A DNA stretch of 64,000 nt from assembly GCA_036429605.1 (NCBI GenBank), contig CM071590.1:3658001-3722000 (forward strand), given 5' to 3'. The position numbers and the translations under genes were made by a program. The stretch is from Cladobotryum mycophilum. Taxonomy: Eukaryota; Ascomycota; Sordariomycetes; Hypocreales; Hypocreaceae. The notes beneath the pieces are model-generated. The model was given only the letters and a program-made list of their open reading frames with translations, was not told the origin of the DNA and searched no databases. Of this stretch, positions 1 through 11,852 are shown piece after piece. Position 1 is the first letter of the stretch, and each line of letters begins with the position of its first letter.

Positions 1-693
1 TTTTGATATCTCCACCTATTACCAAGCAAGGACAAGAAAGAAAGAGAGAGAGAGAGAGAGAGAGAAAAAAAGCAAATACAGACCCAGCATCCGTGTGTCA
101 AATCATCCATGCAACAGTCGGCTAATAACTTTGCTTTTTTTCCTTCCCGGGCCCTGCAGATACCCATCGACAACCCCCTCACCATTACCTCCGAGCTCGT
201 CAACATCCCCTTCCTCCCCCACCGCGGCAACCTCACCTCCGAGCCGTCCTACCCCTATCCCCTTCGCGCCACCTTCATCCACGGAAGCGACTACCTCAGC
301 CGGGACCGCAACGGTCAGCACGTCAAGCTCAGCGTGCAGAGCACCGCCAGGGACGAGATCACGGGTGCCCTGCTGCGCTTTGCATACAGCGGCGTCGTGA
401 CCCTGAGCGGGGAGACGGGCAAGGTTATTGCGGGCGATAAGAATGCAACTACGACCGACTTTGGCAATGCTTGTAAGTTTCCTTGCCTTTTCTGTCCAAA
501 TAGCCGAGGGGGAAAGGTTGACAAATAGTTATATATAGTCGTCGATGTGAAATTCGAAACCGACAACCCTGACCTGGAGCCCATCGAGAACAAGGTCTAC
601 GTCGGATCCGGAAGGTTCATTGTTGAAAAGGATGAGCCCATCATTGTCGAGTACAAGATCAGCGAGGTTGCTGCTGCCCCTTGTGGAGAATAA
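1..693 (+). CDS. DUF3237 family protein, 5' end outside the window
   Basis: 3' part of a gene for a DUF3237-family protein, a small beta-barrel family of unknown reaction found widely in fungi. Two exons are visible: from about 160 (after a CCCTGCAG acceptor) to 472, and 539-693 (stop TAA). The intron 473-538 is 66 nt with a GTAAGT donor and a TATATAG acceptor. Family features seen are the ELVNIPF strand, the ATFIHGSDYL segment, VQSTARDEITGALLRF in the middle and VYVGSGRFIVE near the C-terminus. The ATG at 109 lies inside what looks like the pyrimidine tract of an upstream intron, so I do not take it as the start. The N-terminal exon (in relatives often with a signal peptide) should lie left of base 1. 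The (GA)n run at 43-65 would fall in that intron. Family is fairly certain; function unknown. Confidence 0.8.
43..65. repeat. (GA)n microsatellite
   Basis: Near-perfect GA dinucleotide run just upstream of the first visible exon, probably intronic. Confidence 0.9.
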
Positions 694-1172
694 TGGTAAT
701 CAGAAAACGGGAGGGAAACAACAAACGGGCTTAAGCGTATATAATTAATGTTCGAGCGGCTAATGTGTATTTGCGAATTCTAATGTTCATGGTGGAGATT
801 TTGGCACTGATATAAGCTACTTTCGCGGCATCGTTTCATGGCGGCGATGACCAGTTTAATACTGAGAAGAAGACGTTCCACCAAAATAACAATGCAATGT
901 GGATGTTCATGTGTTTACCTCCCCGTTTTCACACTTAGCTAATGCATTTACATTCCACCCCAGCAACCGAAAATGTCCCCCATTTAACTCCTTTGGCCCT
1001 GCAGCGGATGTCTCTCGGCCAAAAGCCTTCCATAGACAATGTAACTTTTTTCCTCTCTACCTTATCTGTCAGATGCCAACCCACACCTTCATGAATGCCC
1101 TTCCTCCGTTCTAGCACAAATAGCACAAACTCCCCCTTTAAACCAGTCCTTTATTCTCCCCCCCCCCTCCCC
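694..1172. other. Convergent intergenic spacer
   Basis: Spacer between two convergent genes (DUF3237 and MOB2). It must hold both 3' UTRs. I see no ORF with coding character and no structured RNA. Confidence 0.6.
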
Positions 1173-3181
1173 TTACTGTGCAACTCCGGCAAGTTGCATC
1201 AGTCGCTCGCCGGCTCGGAGATTCGCATACTCGTATGCCTTGGACTCGGGAGGGAAAGTGCCGTTGGCGGCCCAGAGATCAATCAGAGGCTGCATCGGCT
1301 CGAGCTCCGGCTTTCCGAGCATATCGAGCGCGGTGGCCGTCAGCAGGAAGTGGGAGAAGCAGCTGTTCAGCTGCTTTTCCAGGTTGAGGTGGTAGAACGG
1401 CTCGGTGAAATGGGCCCAGTAGAGGTGAGCGTAGACGCGGAACATTTGCCGGAAGACCATCTGGCAGACGTCGATGAACTTTTCCGGGAACCCGGATCGT
1501 TTGCCGACGTACTCTGGCTCACCTTGGTTGGAGACAGCAATGTAGTTGGAGAAGGAGACGCCGGAAGGATCGGTTGGGAAGATGGCAGAGTCATCGACTT
1601 TTCCGGAGATCCAGCGTTGCATGAGTGTCATGTACTCGTGGGCAGGCAGTTCAACTGGTTCGCGACGGCTGTTCAACCAAGTGAAAGAGTGGTTACTGTA
1701 ACGACATGTAAGAACATGATATCTTTTACTCGGGGTAGAGTCTTGGTACTTACACTCCGGCTGACATCTTGGGGCACGATGTTGAGTTGCAGATTGATGT
1801 TCCATCTTCCTCTTTGGCATGGACTACATGTACAAAGTTCCAAAGATTACGATAGTGTTCGACAACTGAGGGAAAGCATCAGCATGGCGAAGCGATTTTG
1901 ATACCAACTCTTTATATATAACTTACCTTGGTGGGCAAGCCACTCCCCTTGCTCAACAGTCTTTGGTCGAGCACTCAATGTCATGAAGTTTCCCTTGACA
2001 ATGTGCTTGGCGCAATGAGAGTTGAGCCAGAGCGGGAGCGGCCTGGGGAGATGATACGAGTTGAGGATGTCATCGCCGCTCGTCAGCACGCCACTTGATT
2101 CATCCATACCAATTGTCTGGGCGAGGGAAGGCGAGTTAGGCAGAGGCGGAATCTTGGGTCCGATGTGGGGAGCCGACGATACGCTTCCTGGCGAAGGGGC
2201 GACGTCAGGGGATGTAGGTAGAGGCTGGCCGTGTGTCGATGGGGAAGGGCTTTTGGGCGCACCGGGGGGCTTGTTTGGCCCGCCTCGAAGTCGAGCGTTG
2301 CTAAGGGATGCTATGTGAGTATAGAGGTTTGAGGGAGAGGCTGTGTTGGCTTGTGAGAGAGATGTGAGAGGGAGAGGTGCAACATGTTTCAGCAGACTTC
2401 TGCCCTATGCTTTCAGGTGATAAGAAACTATTTGATACCACAATCAAAAGGAAAATACCCCTCTAAACTGTGGAATCTCGATTCTATTTCCCCAATGGGT
2501 AACAATTGCATATTTAAAAATGGAATTAAGGATGAGGGGGGCCCAGGCTCGAGGCTTCGTACTCTGGATAATGCAGTTAAGCCCAGCCACCATCCATGTC
2601 GGTGACAGTGTAATCCAGTCGGAAGCAGGCGGCTAACATGCTTGAGGAGGCGTTGTCCAGGAATTCCCATACATTTCGTATCCTTTTGCTTGCTTATTAT
2701 GCAGGGTTACGGGATAGCCAAGCTGCAGCTATATCGGACAAAAAGCCCCGTGTTGAGAGTTGTTGGTGAAAAAGGAAAAAGAAAGTCATAATCAAAGTGA
2801 AACTGAAGCCAGATTTTTGTGTCCATCTCATGACAATCCTCATAAAGCCCCATACATGGCTTGGGTTTGGATTTGCACGAGGCAAAGTTGGGAACATGAA
2901 AGTCGAGATATCGCTGATGGCATCACATACCATCCTGAACGTGGCGACGATGCAATGCAGGAGAGACACTTGCCCCTCATTCACCGCCCGGTGGCGGATA
3001 TCAACACCCCCTTTAGGGCCCTAAAAGGGCTGCTGCTCCAAGCCGTGGCAGCCAAAGTTCCATGATGATGCAAGGGAAGAAGGATATGAAAACCGAAGTG
3101 ATGACGATGATGATGCTGATGAAGCCGACATGAAGGAAAATAGCATTAGCAAACTTACATCCCAGAGAAGAGGTTGGACAT
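1173..3181 (-). CDS. mob2: MOB2-like kinase activator (Mob1/phocein family)
   Basis: Coactivator subunit of an NDR/LATS-type kinase (the Orb6/Cbk1/COT1 class, which acts in polarity and morphogenesis). Four exons on the minus strand: 3181-3159, 2300-1927, 1865-1754 and 1695-1173, giving 343 aa. The introns are 858, 61 and 58 nt, all GT-AG with GTAAGT donors. The 23-nt first exon encodes MSNLFSG plus two bases and joins in frame to NARLRG, the usual Mob2 N-terminus. A Pro/Ser-rich linker (about residues 15-75) precedes the Mob fold. The four zinc ligands are present: C158 and C163 (CNSTSCP), H260 and H265 (YAHLYWAHF). The segments HIVKGNF and WLNSRREPVELPAHEY favour Mob2 over Mob1. There is a roughly 20-residue insert before GFPEKF. 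Divergent from LEO1. Family certain; Mob2 subtype likely. Confidence 0.9.
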
Positions 3182-4481
3182 TGTAGGGGAAAGGCGGGGT
3201 GGGAAACGGTGGTGCAGCGAGCGAACAGGCAGTCGAGACAAATCCAGCAGGTGAAAGGTGGTACGGTTTTCGCCTCGTCACGGGATTGAGCGTAGTGTAG
3301 GCGAGGCGCGGTACTGTAGAGGTCAATCAGTCAGTCAGGTAGGTTGGGTTGGGTACAGGTAAGGTTGTAGTGTAATGGATAGTAGTAGAGAGAAAATAGG
3401 GGGCCCTTTAAAGTGTAGTGTAGTGCAGTGTGGTGTACAGGTAGCCCAAAAGCAGTGACAGCCTAATTGCTACAAGGCGGGACTGCCAATGCCACCCAAC
3501 TGATAATGATAATGGAGATGGTGTGTCTGCAGGTGGCAACAACAAAAGATTAGATGCCCGGGGGGCAGTCAAGGGACGGGAGTGATTGGTTCAGTGCTGC
3601 TACTTAAGTAATAGCCCTGGAGCACTTGTAGGTAGAAGTGGTCTGCGCTTGGAGGGGGCGATTCAGGCTGTTATAACTGATAGAGCCTCACAGGCTACAG
3701 TACACATTCAGTTTGGCACCTCTAATAAATCAGGTATCAAAAGTTTCAGGTTAATCCATAAACTGGGCACAGACGTGCAAAGACACGCGGCAAACGGCTA
3801 TCAAAAGCTTAGCAACAATGAGAAAAGCTTGTCTAAAATTGGGAGCAGTGCAAAGACTCCATGGATGCATGTCTATTGGTTACAGGCCATCCATGCTGGT
3901 GCTTCTAGGCATGTGTCTATGGGGTTTCAGGTTGTTAAGCCACCCTACAGCGCTTCACAGAAAACAGAGATTCTGCCTGATAGGTAGTTTTCATTATTAT
4001 ATGTAGATAATGGCTAAAACCAGAGTACAATGCAGATGTCCTGTTTTTAGTTGATTTTAATATTATATTGATATCATGCTATAATTTCTTTTCTTCAAGC
4101 TTGATCCTGTCAACATAATTACGTCTAAATCTTATTCATACTCGCGGCAATCTGGTTGTAGGAAGTTCTTATGTCAGGGATGGAATGCTGAGAATTGCAG
4201 GTGAGGCGCGAATCCAATACACGCTAGACTGTTTATAGACTCATAAGCGACCTTAGCTTCAGCCCACTTGGGGAGCTGTGGCTGGTGCCATTGGTTCAGC
4301 CTCAGGCTAGGTGAAATCCATAACCAGGATCGCGCTTCATATCCTCTAATTATGCTTCCTGTAGACGGCATTGAAGCATTTTTTGGTCGCAACCACATCG
4401 ACACCCCTACGAGCCTAACAAGTCCCGGGACTACATCATCTCTTCACGCATATATAATTCTTCGATTCCCATCCAATTGCC
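3182..4481. promoter_or_regulatory. Divergent MOB2/LEO1 spacer
   Basis: 1.3-kb spacer between two divergent genes, so it should carry both promoters. An open frame of 133 codons (3586-3987) lacks family motifs and coding-like codon use. Just before the LEO1 start there is a TATATAA at about 4450. No other element is recognised. Confidence 0.5.
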
Positions 4482-5764
4482 ATGTCTGACTCGGAGGATC
4501 CCCTCGACGCCATCGACGAGGGCGGCGATGACCTTTTTGGTGACGAGGGCGATGAAGAAGCTGCTTCTCCCCAGGCGCGCATCCTAGATGATGATGACCT
4601 TGCCTCCGACCCCGACGATGATGGCGACACTCGCCACCGCTACGAAGAAGATACCCAGACACAGCATGAGACGAAGGAAAGGGTTGTCATGGCCGTACAA
4701 ACGTACAGGCATCGCATCCCCAAGCCCGCAGACGGCACGGTAAGATTTGCGCACCAATCGCGCTCTAAATCAATAGCTGACCGGCCCAAAAGCTTCGAGT
4801 TATGCGTGTTCCAAAATTCATCAAACTACTTCCCGAAATGTATGACCCAGACAACTTTCAGCCTTCAGAGTTCGATGTCGCCAACGCAAAGGCCGAGCAT
4901 CCAAAACACGTCGTTCGTGTTCGCAGAGACCCTACCACTCATGAGCTGGCAAGCAATGCGAATATCTACCGATGGAGCGATGGATCCGTCACCATCTCTG
5001 TCGGGGGCGAACAGTATGAGATTACGAAAAAGGGTCTGGCACCAGGCGCAAATCAGCAATACAACGAACTGCACGATGGTCACTACTATGCCGCGGCCGC
5101 CGAATTGGGAAGTAATCTCTTGATGACTGTTGGGCACATTACAGAACAATACAATGTCAGACCAAACAAGGCCGTCGGAGATAATGCCTTGTCAGTCCTT
5201 GCGGAGAGAATGGCTCTAGCCAGCAAGTCATCAACCAGCAGTGAGATGATTATCAAGACGACCAGAGATCCCGAACTACAAAAGAAGCAGGCTGAGATGG
5301 CAGAAAAGGAAAGAAATAAGGCACAGAGACGACGTGAAAACGCCGCAGCAAAGATGGATGGTGGAATGGGAAGGTCAGGCCGCGGTGGCTTGTCTATCGG
5401 AGACCTGGAGGGTGGTCGCCGTGCTGGTGGTTCTGCTAGGAAGAGAGGAGCCCCTGGTGCTGGAAAGCCCAAGAGACGGCGTCCTGAGTATGATTCAGAC
5501 GACGATTTGCCTCAAGGAGCCAAGCGACATGAAGAATACGACCTGGACGACGGCTTCCTTGTCGCTAGTGATGACGAAGACATGGACAGCGAAGCGGAGG
5601 ACGAAGAAGAAGAAGATATCCTTGATGACGATGAAGCTCCGCGGTCCAAACGACAGAGGACCAAGGAGGTCGAGAGTGACGAGGATGCGGAGGGAGATGA
5701 GGTTGAACCGGAGACAACCGGCAGATCAAGGCGGCGGAATGTCGTTGATGATGACGAGGAATAG
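4482..5764 (+). CDS. leo1: LEO1, subunit of the Paf1 transcription elongation complex
   Basis: Leo1 family subunit of the nuclear Paf1 complex, which travels with RNA polymerase II and supports histone modification during elongation. Two exons, 4482-4739 and 4793-5764, with a 53-nt phase-0 GTAAGA/AAAG intron; 409 aa. The acidic N-terminus (about residues 1-60, many Asp/Glu) is followed by the conserved Leo1 core, starting near RVPKFIKLLPEMYDP and including IYRWSDGSVTISVGGEQYE. A basic stretch rich in Arg/Lys (about 270-330) and an acidic C-terminal tail with several DDDE runs follow; this layout is typical of Leo1. The start is the first ATG after a short leader, and exon 1 has no upstream in-frame ATG nearby. 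An alternative acceptor CAATAG at 4774-4775 would break the frame. Confidence 0.93.
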
Positions 5765-6603
5765 AAGCTTGAAAGGGGTTTTTCTTAAAGAATGGATACT
5801 TGTAGGAAGCGCAACGTTCGTAATGTACGACTATACCTTCTGCCGACTTGGGCAGATTGGAAAATAGATTGGTGATGGGCAATGGGCTACAAGCCTCGGC
5901 AGTCCTGATGCAATATCTGGTGTTCTTAACCTGTGTCTGTGCCTGTGCTCATATTCTTATTCATACCACTTGACGATCCCATCACTGCTTTGTGGCCCCG
6001 AACTAGAGTTGAGCGTCTTATTTCTGATCTTTCCACTCTCGTACATTTTTGTTCAGTTAAAGATAAGATTAGGCGCGTTCCTTATACAGGGTAGCAATAT
6101 AAGCGACAAAATCTAGCAACATGGCAATGGCTAAAGCGTATCGAACAAATGGTCACTGAAATCTACGATCCGCAGTCTGCATGGACGATGCATAGCCGAT
6201 GGAGGTGTGGCGTTGTGGCGCAAAGCACCGGGGATGGCCAAACTGGTTTCGCGACCATCACATGCTAGGGAGCTTTTGTTATTACGCAAAAAAAGTAAGC
6301 CATTGACAACACGACGTGAGGGGAATGTGAATTCATCACACCGTAACGTCAGGGCTTCCTTAAGCTTTAAGCGCCTTTTGGATTCTCAATGCTCAATGGG
6401 TGTCTGAAAAAAGAAAGAGTCCTCTTCATTAGCCGAGCTGCCAGACCACACCCCCCAAAGGCTTACGAACATCTGAAAGATGCTTGCGAACCCCCTGGCT
6501 CTTGAAACTGGTTATCAAGTGACCTCTGAGACCTGGATGACCCACTAGGTGCAACACCCTTCGATGGTGTGTGTTGGGGACTGAAACCTTTCCCTCGGCA
6601 ATC
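5765..6603. other. Intergenic spacer
   Basis: Holds the LEO1 3' UTR and the promoter of the patatin-like gene. Short open frames here have no recognisable content. Confidence 0.5.
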
Positions 6604-8499
6604 ATGGGTTTAGTCCTGGCCGTCTGGAGGGTGGTGATAGACGTTGCCACGTTCTGGCGCAAGGTAACGCTCTTTTCCATTTCCTTCACAGTCGCCATGT
6701 TGTTGTTATCCGTCCTGACTCCCGTGAAGAAGCTTCTTGACTGGTATACGCGCAAGAATCCGGTCGAGCTATGGCTTGAGCTGTTGCGCCATGCCGAGAC
6801 CTTTGAGGACTGGGAAGAAGCGGCGCTGCACCTAGACAACCTTTTGGGACTTGATCTTTGGTATGTTCTGTCCCTCCCGGTCCCTTATGCTTTTGGTCCT
6901 ATTCCATCATTCGTGCCACATGCTAAACTAGGCATCATCGCCGAATAGGAGGAATAACCCGACATCGAAATACTACGACTGGAGGCTGATAACGGAACGA
7001 TTAGACTCTCTCGTCCTCGCGAGGGAAGAAAATGACTATGAGCAGCTCGTCAACCTGCTCCGATCCGGTCTCGTGCGAAACCTCGGGAACATAACCGTGC
7101 CGAAGCTTTACAACCGATCCTTCTCGGGGACCAAGTACCTTATCGAAGAGTATCTATCGCAAGTGGCCGAGTCGGTGGAAGATATCAGCACATTGCCGAC
7201 GATTGGCTCTAGTCTAAGCGGCAATGGGAATACTCTTACGAATCAAATGAAGCTGGACTTTATCCACGATACGAGACAGGCTTTTGGCCGAAGCACGCTC
7301 GTACTGCAGGGCGGTGCAATTTTTGGTTTGTGCCACCTTGGTGTGGTCAAGGCGTTATTCCTGAGGGGTCTGCTGCCGCGCATCATTACCGGCACGGCAA
7401 CCGGTGCTTTGATCGCGGCCTTGGTAGCGACACACACAGAAGACGAACTGCCGGGAGTTTTAAGGGGCGATGGTATTGATCTCACGGCGTTTGCCTCCAA
7501 GGTAGAACATGGTAGGATTCCTACTCAGCAGTCCTTCCAGTCCAGATGGGCGACGCTATGGCGAAGGATCAAGCGGTTCACAAAGGAGGGATACTTTTTG
7601 GATGTTACTGTCCTCGAAGATTGTGTCAGAGCCAATGTTGGCGATTTAACATTTGAGGAGGCGTACCATCGTAGCAAGAGGGTTTTGAATATCACGGTGG
7701 CGACGGATAACCAAGGTGGCGGCGTGCCCACGCTCCTCAACTATATCACAGCTCCTAATGTGGTAGGTACTATTCTATACTACACATGCGGGTAACTACT
7801 AACTCTATTCTGTGTTAGCTGATTTGGACCGCTGCGGTAGCATCAAATGCATCTTCCCCATCTCTCTATGGTCGTTCAAAAGTCACTATTCTCTGCAAGG
7901 ATGCACATGGCAATATCGTTCCTTGGGCTCCGGCAAACACGACTGATTTCCGACACTGGACTCACGTTTCCTATACCGATCGCGACTCTCCTCTAAGGCG
8001 TATTGCCGAACTCTTCAACGTTAATCACTTTATTGTTAGCCAAGCCCGGCCCTACTTGATTCCTTTCCTACAATCCGACATGCATGGCCCCTCGATGCTT
8101 GAGACGCGAAGCAAGACAACCCAGCTTTCGGCCTTTCTCTTCCGAATGGTTGGACTAGAAATCAGGCACAGACTGAGGCAGCTGGATACGCTTCAGTTGT
8201 TACCCGCCAGCATCCGCCGTTTCTTGGTTGACGAGCAAGTCCCCGCCGCGTCCATGACGTTGGTTCCCGAGGTGACGGCTGGGGATTTTGTGCGCCTGCT
8301 CGAAACACCGACGCGTGACACGCTCAACTATTGGATACTCAGGGGAGAGAGGAGTGTTTGGCCTGCTGTATCGGCGTTGAGGATTCGATGTGCGGTGGAA
8401 AATGAGCTGGATCGATCGTACCAAGTAGTGAGAAAACTGAAGGCAGGTGACTTGCGAAGGAAGGGCAGTGTAGCGGCGGTTGGGGATAGTGTGCGATAA
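6604..8499 (+). CDS. Patatin-like protein of the Tgl3/4/5 type, predicted catalytically inactive
   Basis: 583 aa in three exons: 6604-6860, 6949-7762 and 7819-8499 (introns of 88 and 56 nt). It resembles fungal patatin-domain triacylglycerol lipases/lysophospholipases, with an N-terminal hydrophobic segment (about residues 18-38), an amphipathic region KNPVELW...WRNNP, then the patatin domain. The oxyanion loop reads LQGGAIFGLCHLG (about 204-216). The nucleophile elbow, normally GxSxG, reads GTATG (234-238), with Ala where the catalytic Ser should be. The second dyad site, normally DGS/DG ahead of the conserved ELFNVNHFIVSQ, reads HVSYTDRDSP, with no DG. The segment LIWTAAVASNASSP replaces the usual SAV-ASCAVP. 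I infer a pseudoenzyme, perhaps a membrane or lipid-droplet scaffold. The start is the ATG at 6604; an upstream ATG at 6564 stops at once. Confidence 0.85.
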
Positions 8500-11268
8500 G
8501 ATAATTCTTGTATTATAATAGCCTTGAGTATTCTTTTAATGAGAATGGATTAATTGGATGGGTCACACTTGATGAATCATAGACTGGATATAGACATTAA
8601 GTGAAGTTGGACAATCTATGGCCTGAGAGGCAAAAATAATGATTTAGTGCGTTGGTCTGCCTTGACTATCTTGACTATCTACATTCCAATTAGCAACCCT
8701 GAATCTAGCAATTTCTGGTAGAGCGGTTGTTGCCTTGAAGACCGACTTTTCATATCTCTAAAGTACTTGCCTTTACATTGGATTCTAAGAATGCTATCAT
8801 ACGCTATGGGAATAGGAATGCTAAGGTACTATTCAAGAACGTGACATGCTCTGGTTCGGGAGAGATCTAGCATTTGGCTTCCTTATGTCTGTGGCATCGA
8901 ACTTGATAAGTGGAGAATGGCGACTGCCTCGATTTCATCCGTAGCCTGGGCTCATGGATCTGCGCCCGCAACTAGGGGAAGTAGTATCATTTTGTCCTAT
9001 GAAATGTGCATACACCTACGCAATGTACGAACTCTCGAGTCTTTGAGCGTAGATTATGATGACGAAGGTATATATTCTTTTGTCTTGACTGGGCCTGCTG
9101 TAATTACGGGAGGCGAGACGTTCTCTTCGTAGCCAAGGCAATGTGTATCGTTCTAATTGCTCCTATGGAGTCTGATGGCTTCAACATGTTCTCTTCTTCC
9201 GGCTATTTTCGCGCTTATGGCTTTATCCACTTTGGCGGCAACGATATTTCTTTGAACGTTATGTAAAACATCATGTAGTTACTGTTAGTTGGAGGTGGTA
9301 TGCTGGATTTACTGACGATTGTCTGATGGGTCGTCACATCAAACGCTTGGTGCCCTCTGTCCCGACCTCTCGATCTAAACATTGACCAAAAAAGAAGAAA
9401 AAAGAAAAGGTAAGTTCTTTTACCTACATAGGAAGCTTTTAAATGTCAAGTCTTTCCCCTAATCGAACTGGAATTGCTTGCGGTCTTACATGCTTTCGTA
9501 GACATTTGTCAGGGCGAGTAAGATATCCTACCCAACTCTGGCGCTTGAAGGGCTACCATGGGCTAAAGAGGTAAAGAAGTACGACTCACCGTTGCTGAGG
9601 ACGAGATATGTACTTGGCGCTGTTGGGGGCTTGCACTAGCTATACGTGTTTGAAGCTATTCAAGGGCTACAACTCGAATGATAATGTTCTCCATGGCACC
9701 AAATTGTTTTTGAGAGTAGATGGGTTGACAGCAGAATACTCTGTAGCCTAGGGAACCTTAACGCCCAAAGTGAATCCAGCTGGGAACATTATCCCAGCTG
9801 CTCTGAAGTGTCTGGTATTATACATCATCGTCAAAGGTTCAGCGCCTCGAATTAGGCCCGAGGGATGCGAGCGAGGAAAGCTTCTCCAGGCACAGTTGTA
9901 TATGGAACGACCGCAGGTCCTTGCCTGAGTTTGACATCTACCTATCAATAAGAATAAGCAGAAGAAGAAGGGTAATACGCTGCTCTGTTCTGATTTGGGA
10001 AACATGGCAGAAACGCGAGCGCAATATTATTTACATCTCAGAATGCGAGGTTGTAACTTGAGATCTACAGTTTTTTCCACATGTAAATTGACACGTGGAC
10101 ATTGTATCTAAAGTTTAGGATCGACAAAAGGCGAGATAGGCCAGGCTCTGCTATTCGTGAATATGTTCTTTTCTTCAGCGACTATAGGTGATGCGACCCA
10201 TCGGAGTTCATAGTTTACATGAAGCAACTCGAAGTGACTGTGCCGCGTTTTATCCTATTCATAGGAAACTATGAGTCTCTATTAAAGATGATTCTACAAA
10301 GTGCGGATAACTAGTTTTGTCCGCAATCCGTGATAGGGTCTCTCCATAGGTTAATAGCTAGAGCGCGAAAGCGGAGCTGTTTGAAGTTATTATGCGTAAT
10401 ATATTTCGGGGGACTTCAGGGGTCGCTCCTAGAAGTTGGGTCTACATCATGAGGAGCTCCTTTGTTTGCATCTTCTCGCTAACCATTATGATTGCTAGTA
10501 AAATGCAAGAAGGCCCATCTGTTGAGAGCTCGATATCTGATGCGCCATCCTTGTAAGCTATTGCTAGTAAATCGCTGGGGGGCGACGGGACTTTATTCGA
10601 GACCCTAGAAAGAGGAAGAGAAAGAGTTAGTTGATCACTACTATATTCTCGAGGAACCTACAGCCTCTAGCTGAGCTATAGACCCTATCCGTCAGCTAGA
10701 GGCTTCTGATTGAGTTGTCTCGGTAAAGCGAATCATTGAAACCCCCTTTCAAAATTCATGTCAGGTTGGCATCATTATTAGGCACATTCACTTTCTTGAT
10801 CCACTGGTTAGACAGCGCTCGAATATATTTACTTGCGACTGAGCGATGAGAAAGGTTTTAGTTGTATTCAATTACTAATACTTACATTATTCAGGTCAAA
10901 GGCAACCTCGTAAGCTAGGCTCGTATGTCACTCTGGCCGTTCAACAGTATTCCGGTGTTCAAACCTCGACAGTAGCGCTACAGTTATGGAAACTTCATCT
11001 TATAATCTCATCATATGTTTAATCATCAAAGAGACATCCCCAGTCAGCATAATTGGGTGTAATCCCGGACTCCGATAAACGCCATCCATCGATCAATATA
11101 CACTCTCAGAGCGGGTCCACAAGACTAAGTTCATCCTATTTTTCTATTCAAAGTAGCAAATACGTTTCAATAAGCAAAAAGCTTTACTCCGTACCCAGTC
11201 ATGACTACTCTCTCCCTTATTACACCAACTTCCCCTGAACCTCTTGCATTCAACTCTCCCCTCCATCT
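8500..11268. other. Gene-poor AT-leaning spacer
   Basis: 2.8 kb without an open frame that I can support. Base composition is AT-leaning and TA-rich, unlike the coding neighbours, especially from 10.0 to 11.0 kb. It holds a 13-bp inverted repeat (10662-10704) and a TACTCCGTA motif (11185-11193). Degenerate transposon sequence is possible, but I cannot name an element. Confidence 0.5.
10662..10704. repeat. Perfect 13-bp inverted repeat with a 17-nt loop
   Basis: AGCCTCTAGCTGA at 10662-10674 is the exact reverse complement of 10692-10704. The 17-nt loop lies at 10675-10691. It could form a hairpin in RNA. There is no T-run or known RNA family beside it. Confidence 0.8.
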
Positions 11269-11852
11269 TCACCCAGACCGCAGCTGCTTAACCTTGTCCA
11301 AAATAACAGCCTCAGCATCAACTTTTAGCCCAACCCTGTTCAGTAGCTCGGTAATGTGAGCCAACACCCCCCGGTTAAGCTCGGTGACCCTGTTGGTCTC
11401 AATGCTAGCCGCCTCGAGGTCCCCGCGGATCGCTTGCAGCCGCCAGAGGGAATGCAAAAGCTGGGTCTCCTGCTGCAAGAGGGCCTGCAGCTGCGGCCAA
11501 GTCTTCTTAGCCCCGCCGTGCTGCGAGTAACTGGCGTCTACGCCGATGAGCCGGCAGAGCGTCTCGGTGAGGGTCTCGATCTTGGCCAGGGGAGGGGCTT
11601 GGCGAGGTCCGCTGCGAGTTCCCCCTTCATGTCCACGATGTACTCCTCGTCTGCTGCTGCTCTCCGCCTGGTGATCTCGAGTTCGTAGGCGAGCCAGCCT
11701 GCGGTGCGCGGGGTCTTGTTCTTGACGTAGGTTGCGAGGTGCGAGGTGAGGAAGCGCCAGCCGACGAACTGGTAGATCTTGGTGTTGCCGATGGTCTTGC
11801 GGACGTCCTCCAGCTCCTTGACGGTAGCGGCTCTCTCTGGATTGGGTGCCAT
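11269..11852 (-). CDS. Hypothetical protein, single-base frame break
   Basis: Unknown protein. The first frame starts at ATG 11852 (MAPNPERAATVKELEDVRK) and would stop after 104 codons. The same coding character continues in another frame (from AKIETLTETLCRLIG to the stop at 11269). One extra base in either of two adjacent G4 runs on the plus strand (11589-11592 or 11594-11597) joins the two halves into 194 codons with no leftover base. No acceptable intron of normal length bridges the shift. The product would be soluble and mostly helical, with Glu/Leu/Arg-rich stretches (TELNRGVLAHITELLNRV) suggesting coiled coil in the C-terminal half. No domain recognised. A sequencing undercall is likelier than a pseudogene, because three other genes here show the same defect. 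Confidence 0.55.

Noticed and set aside
3586..3987. 133-codon open frame (+) in the MOB2/LEO1 spacer
   Set aside because: No family motif, mixed codon use, and it lies in a divergent promoter region.
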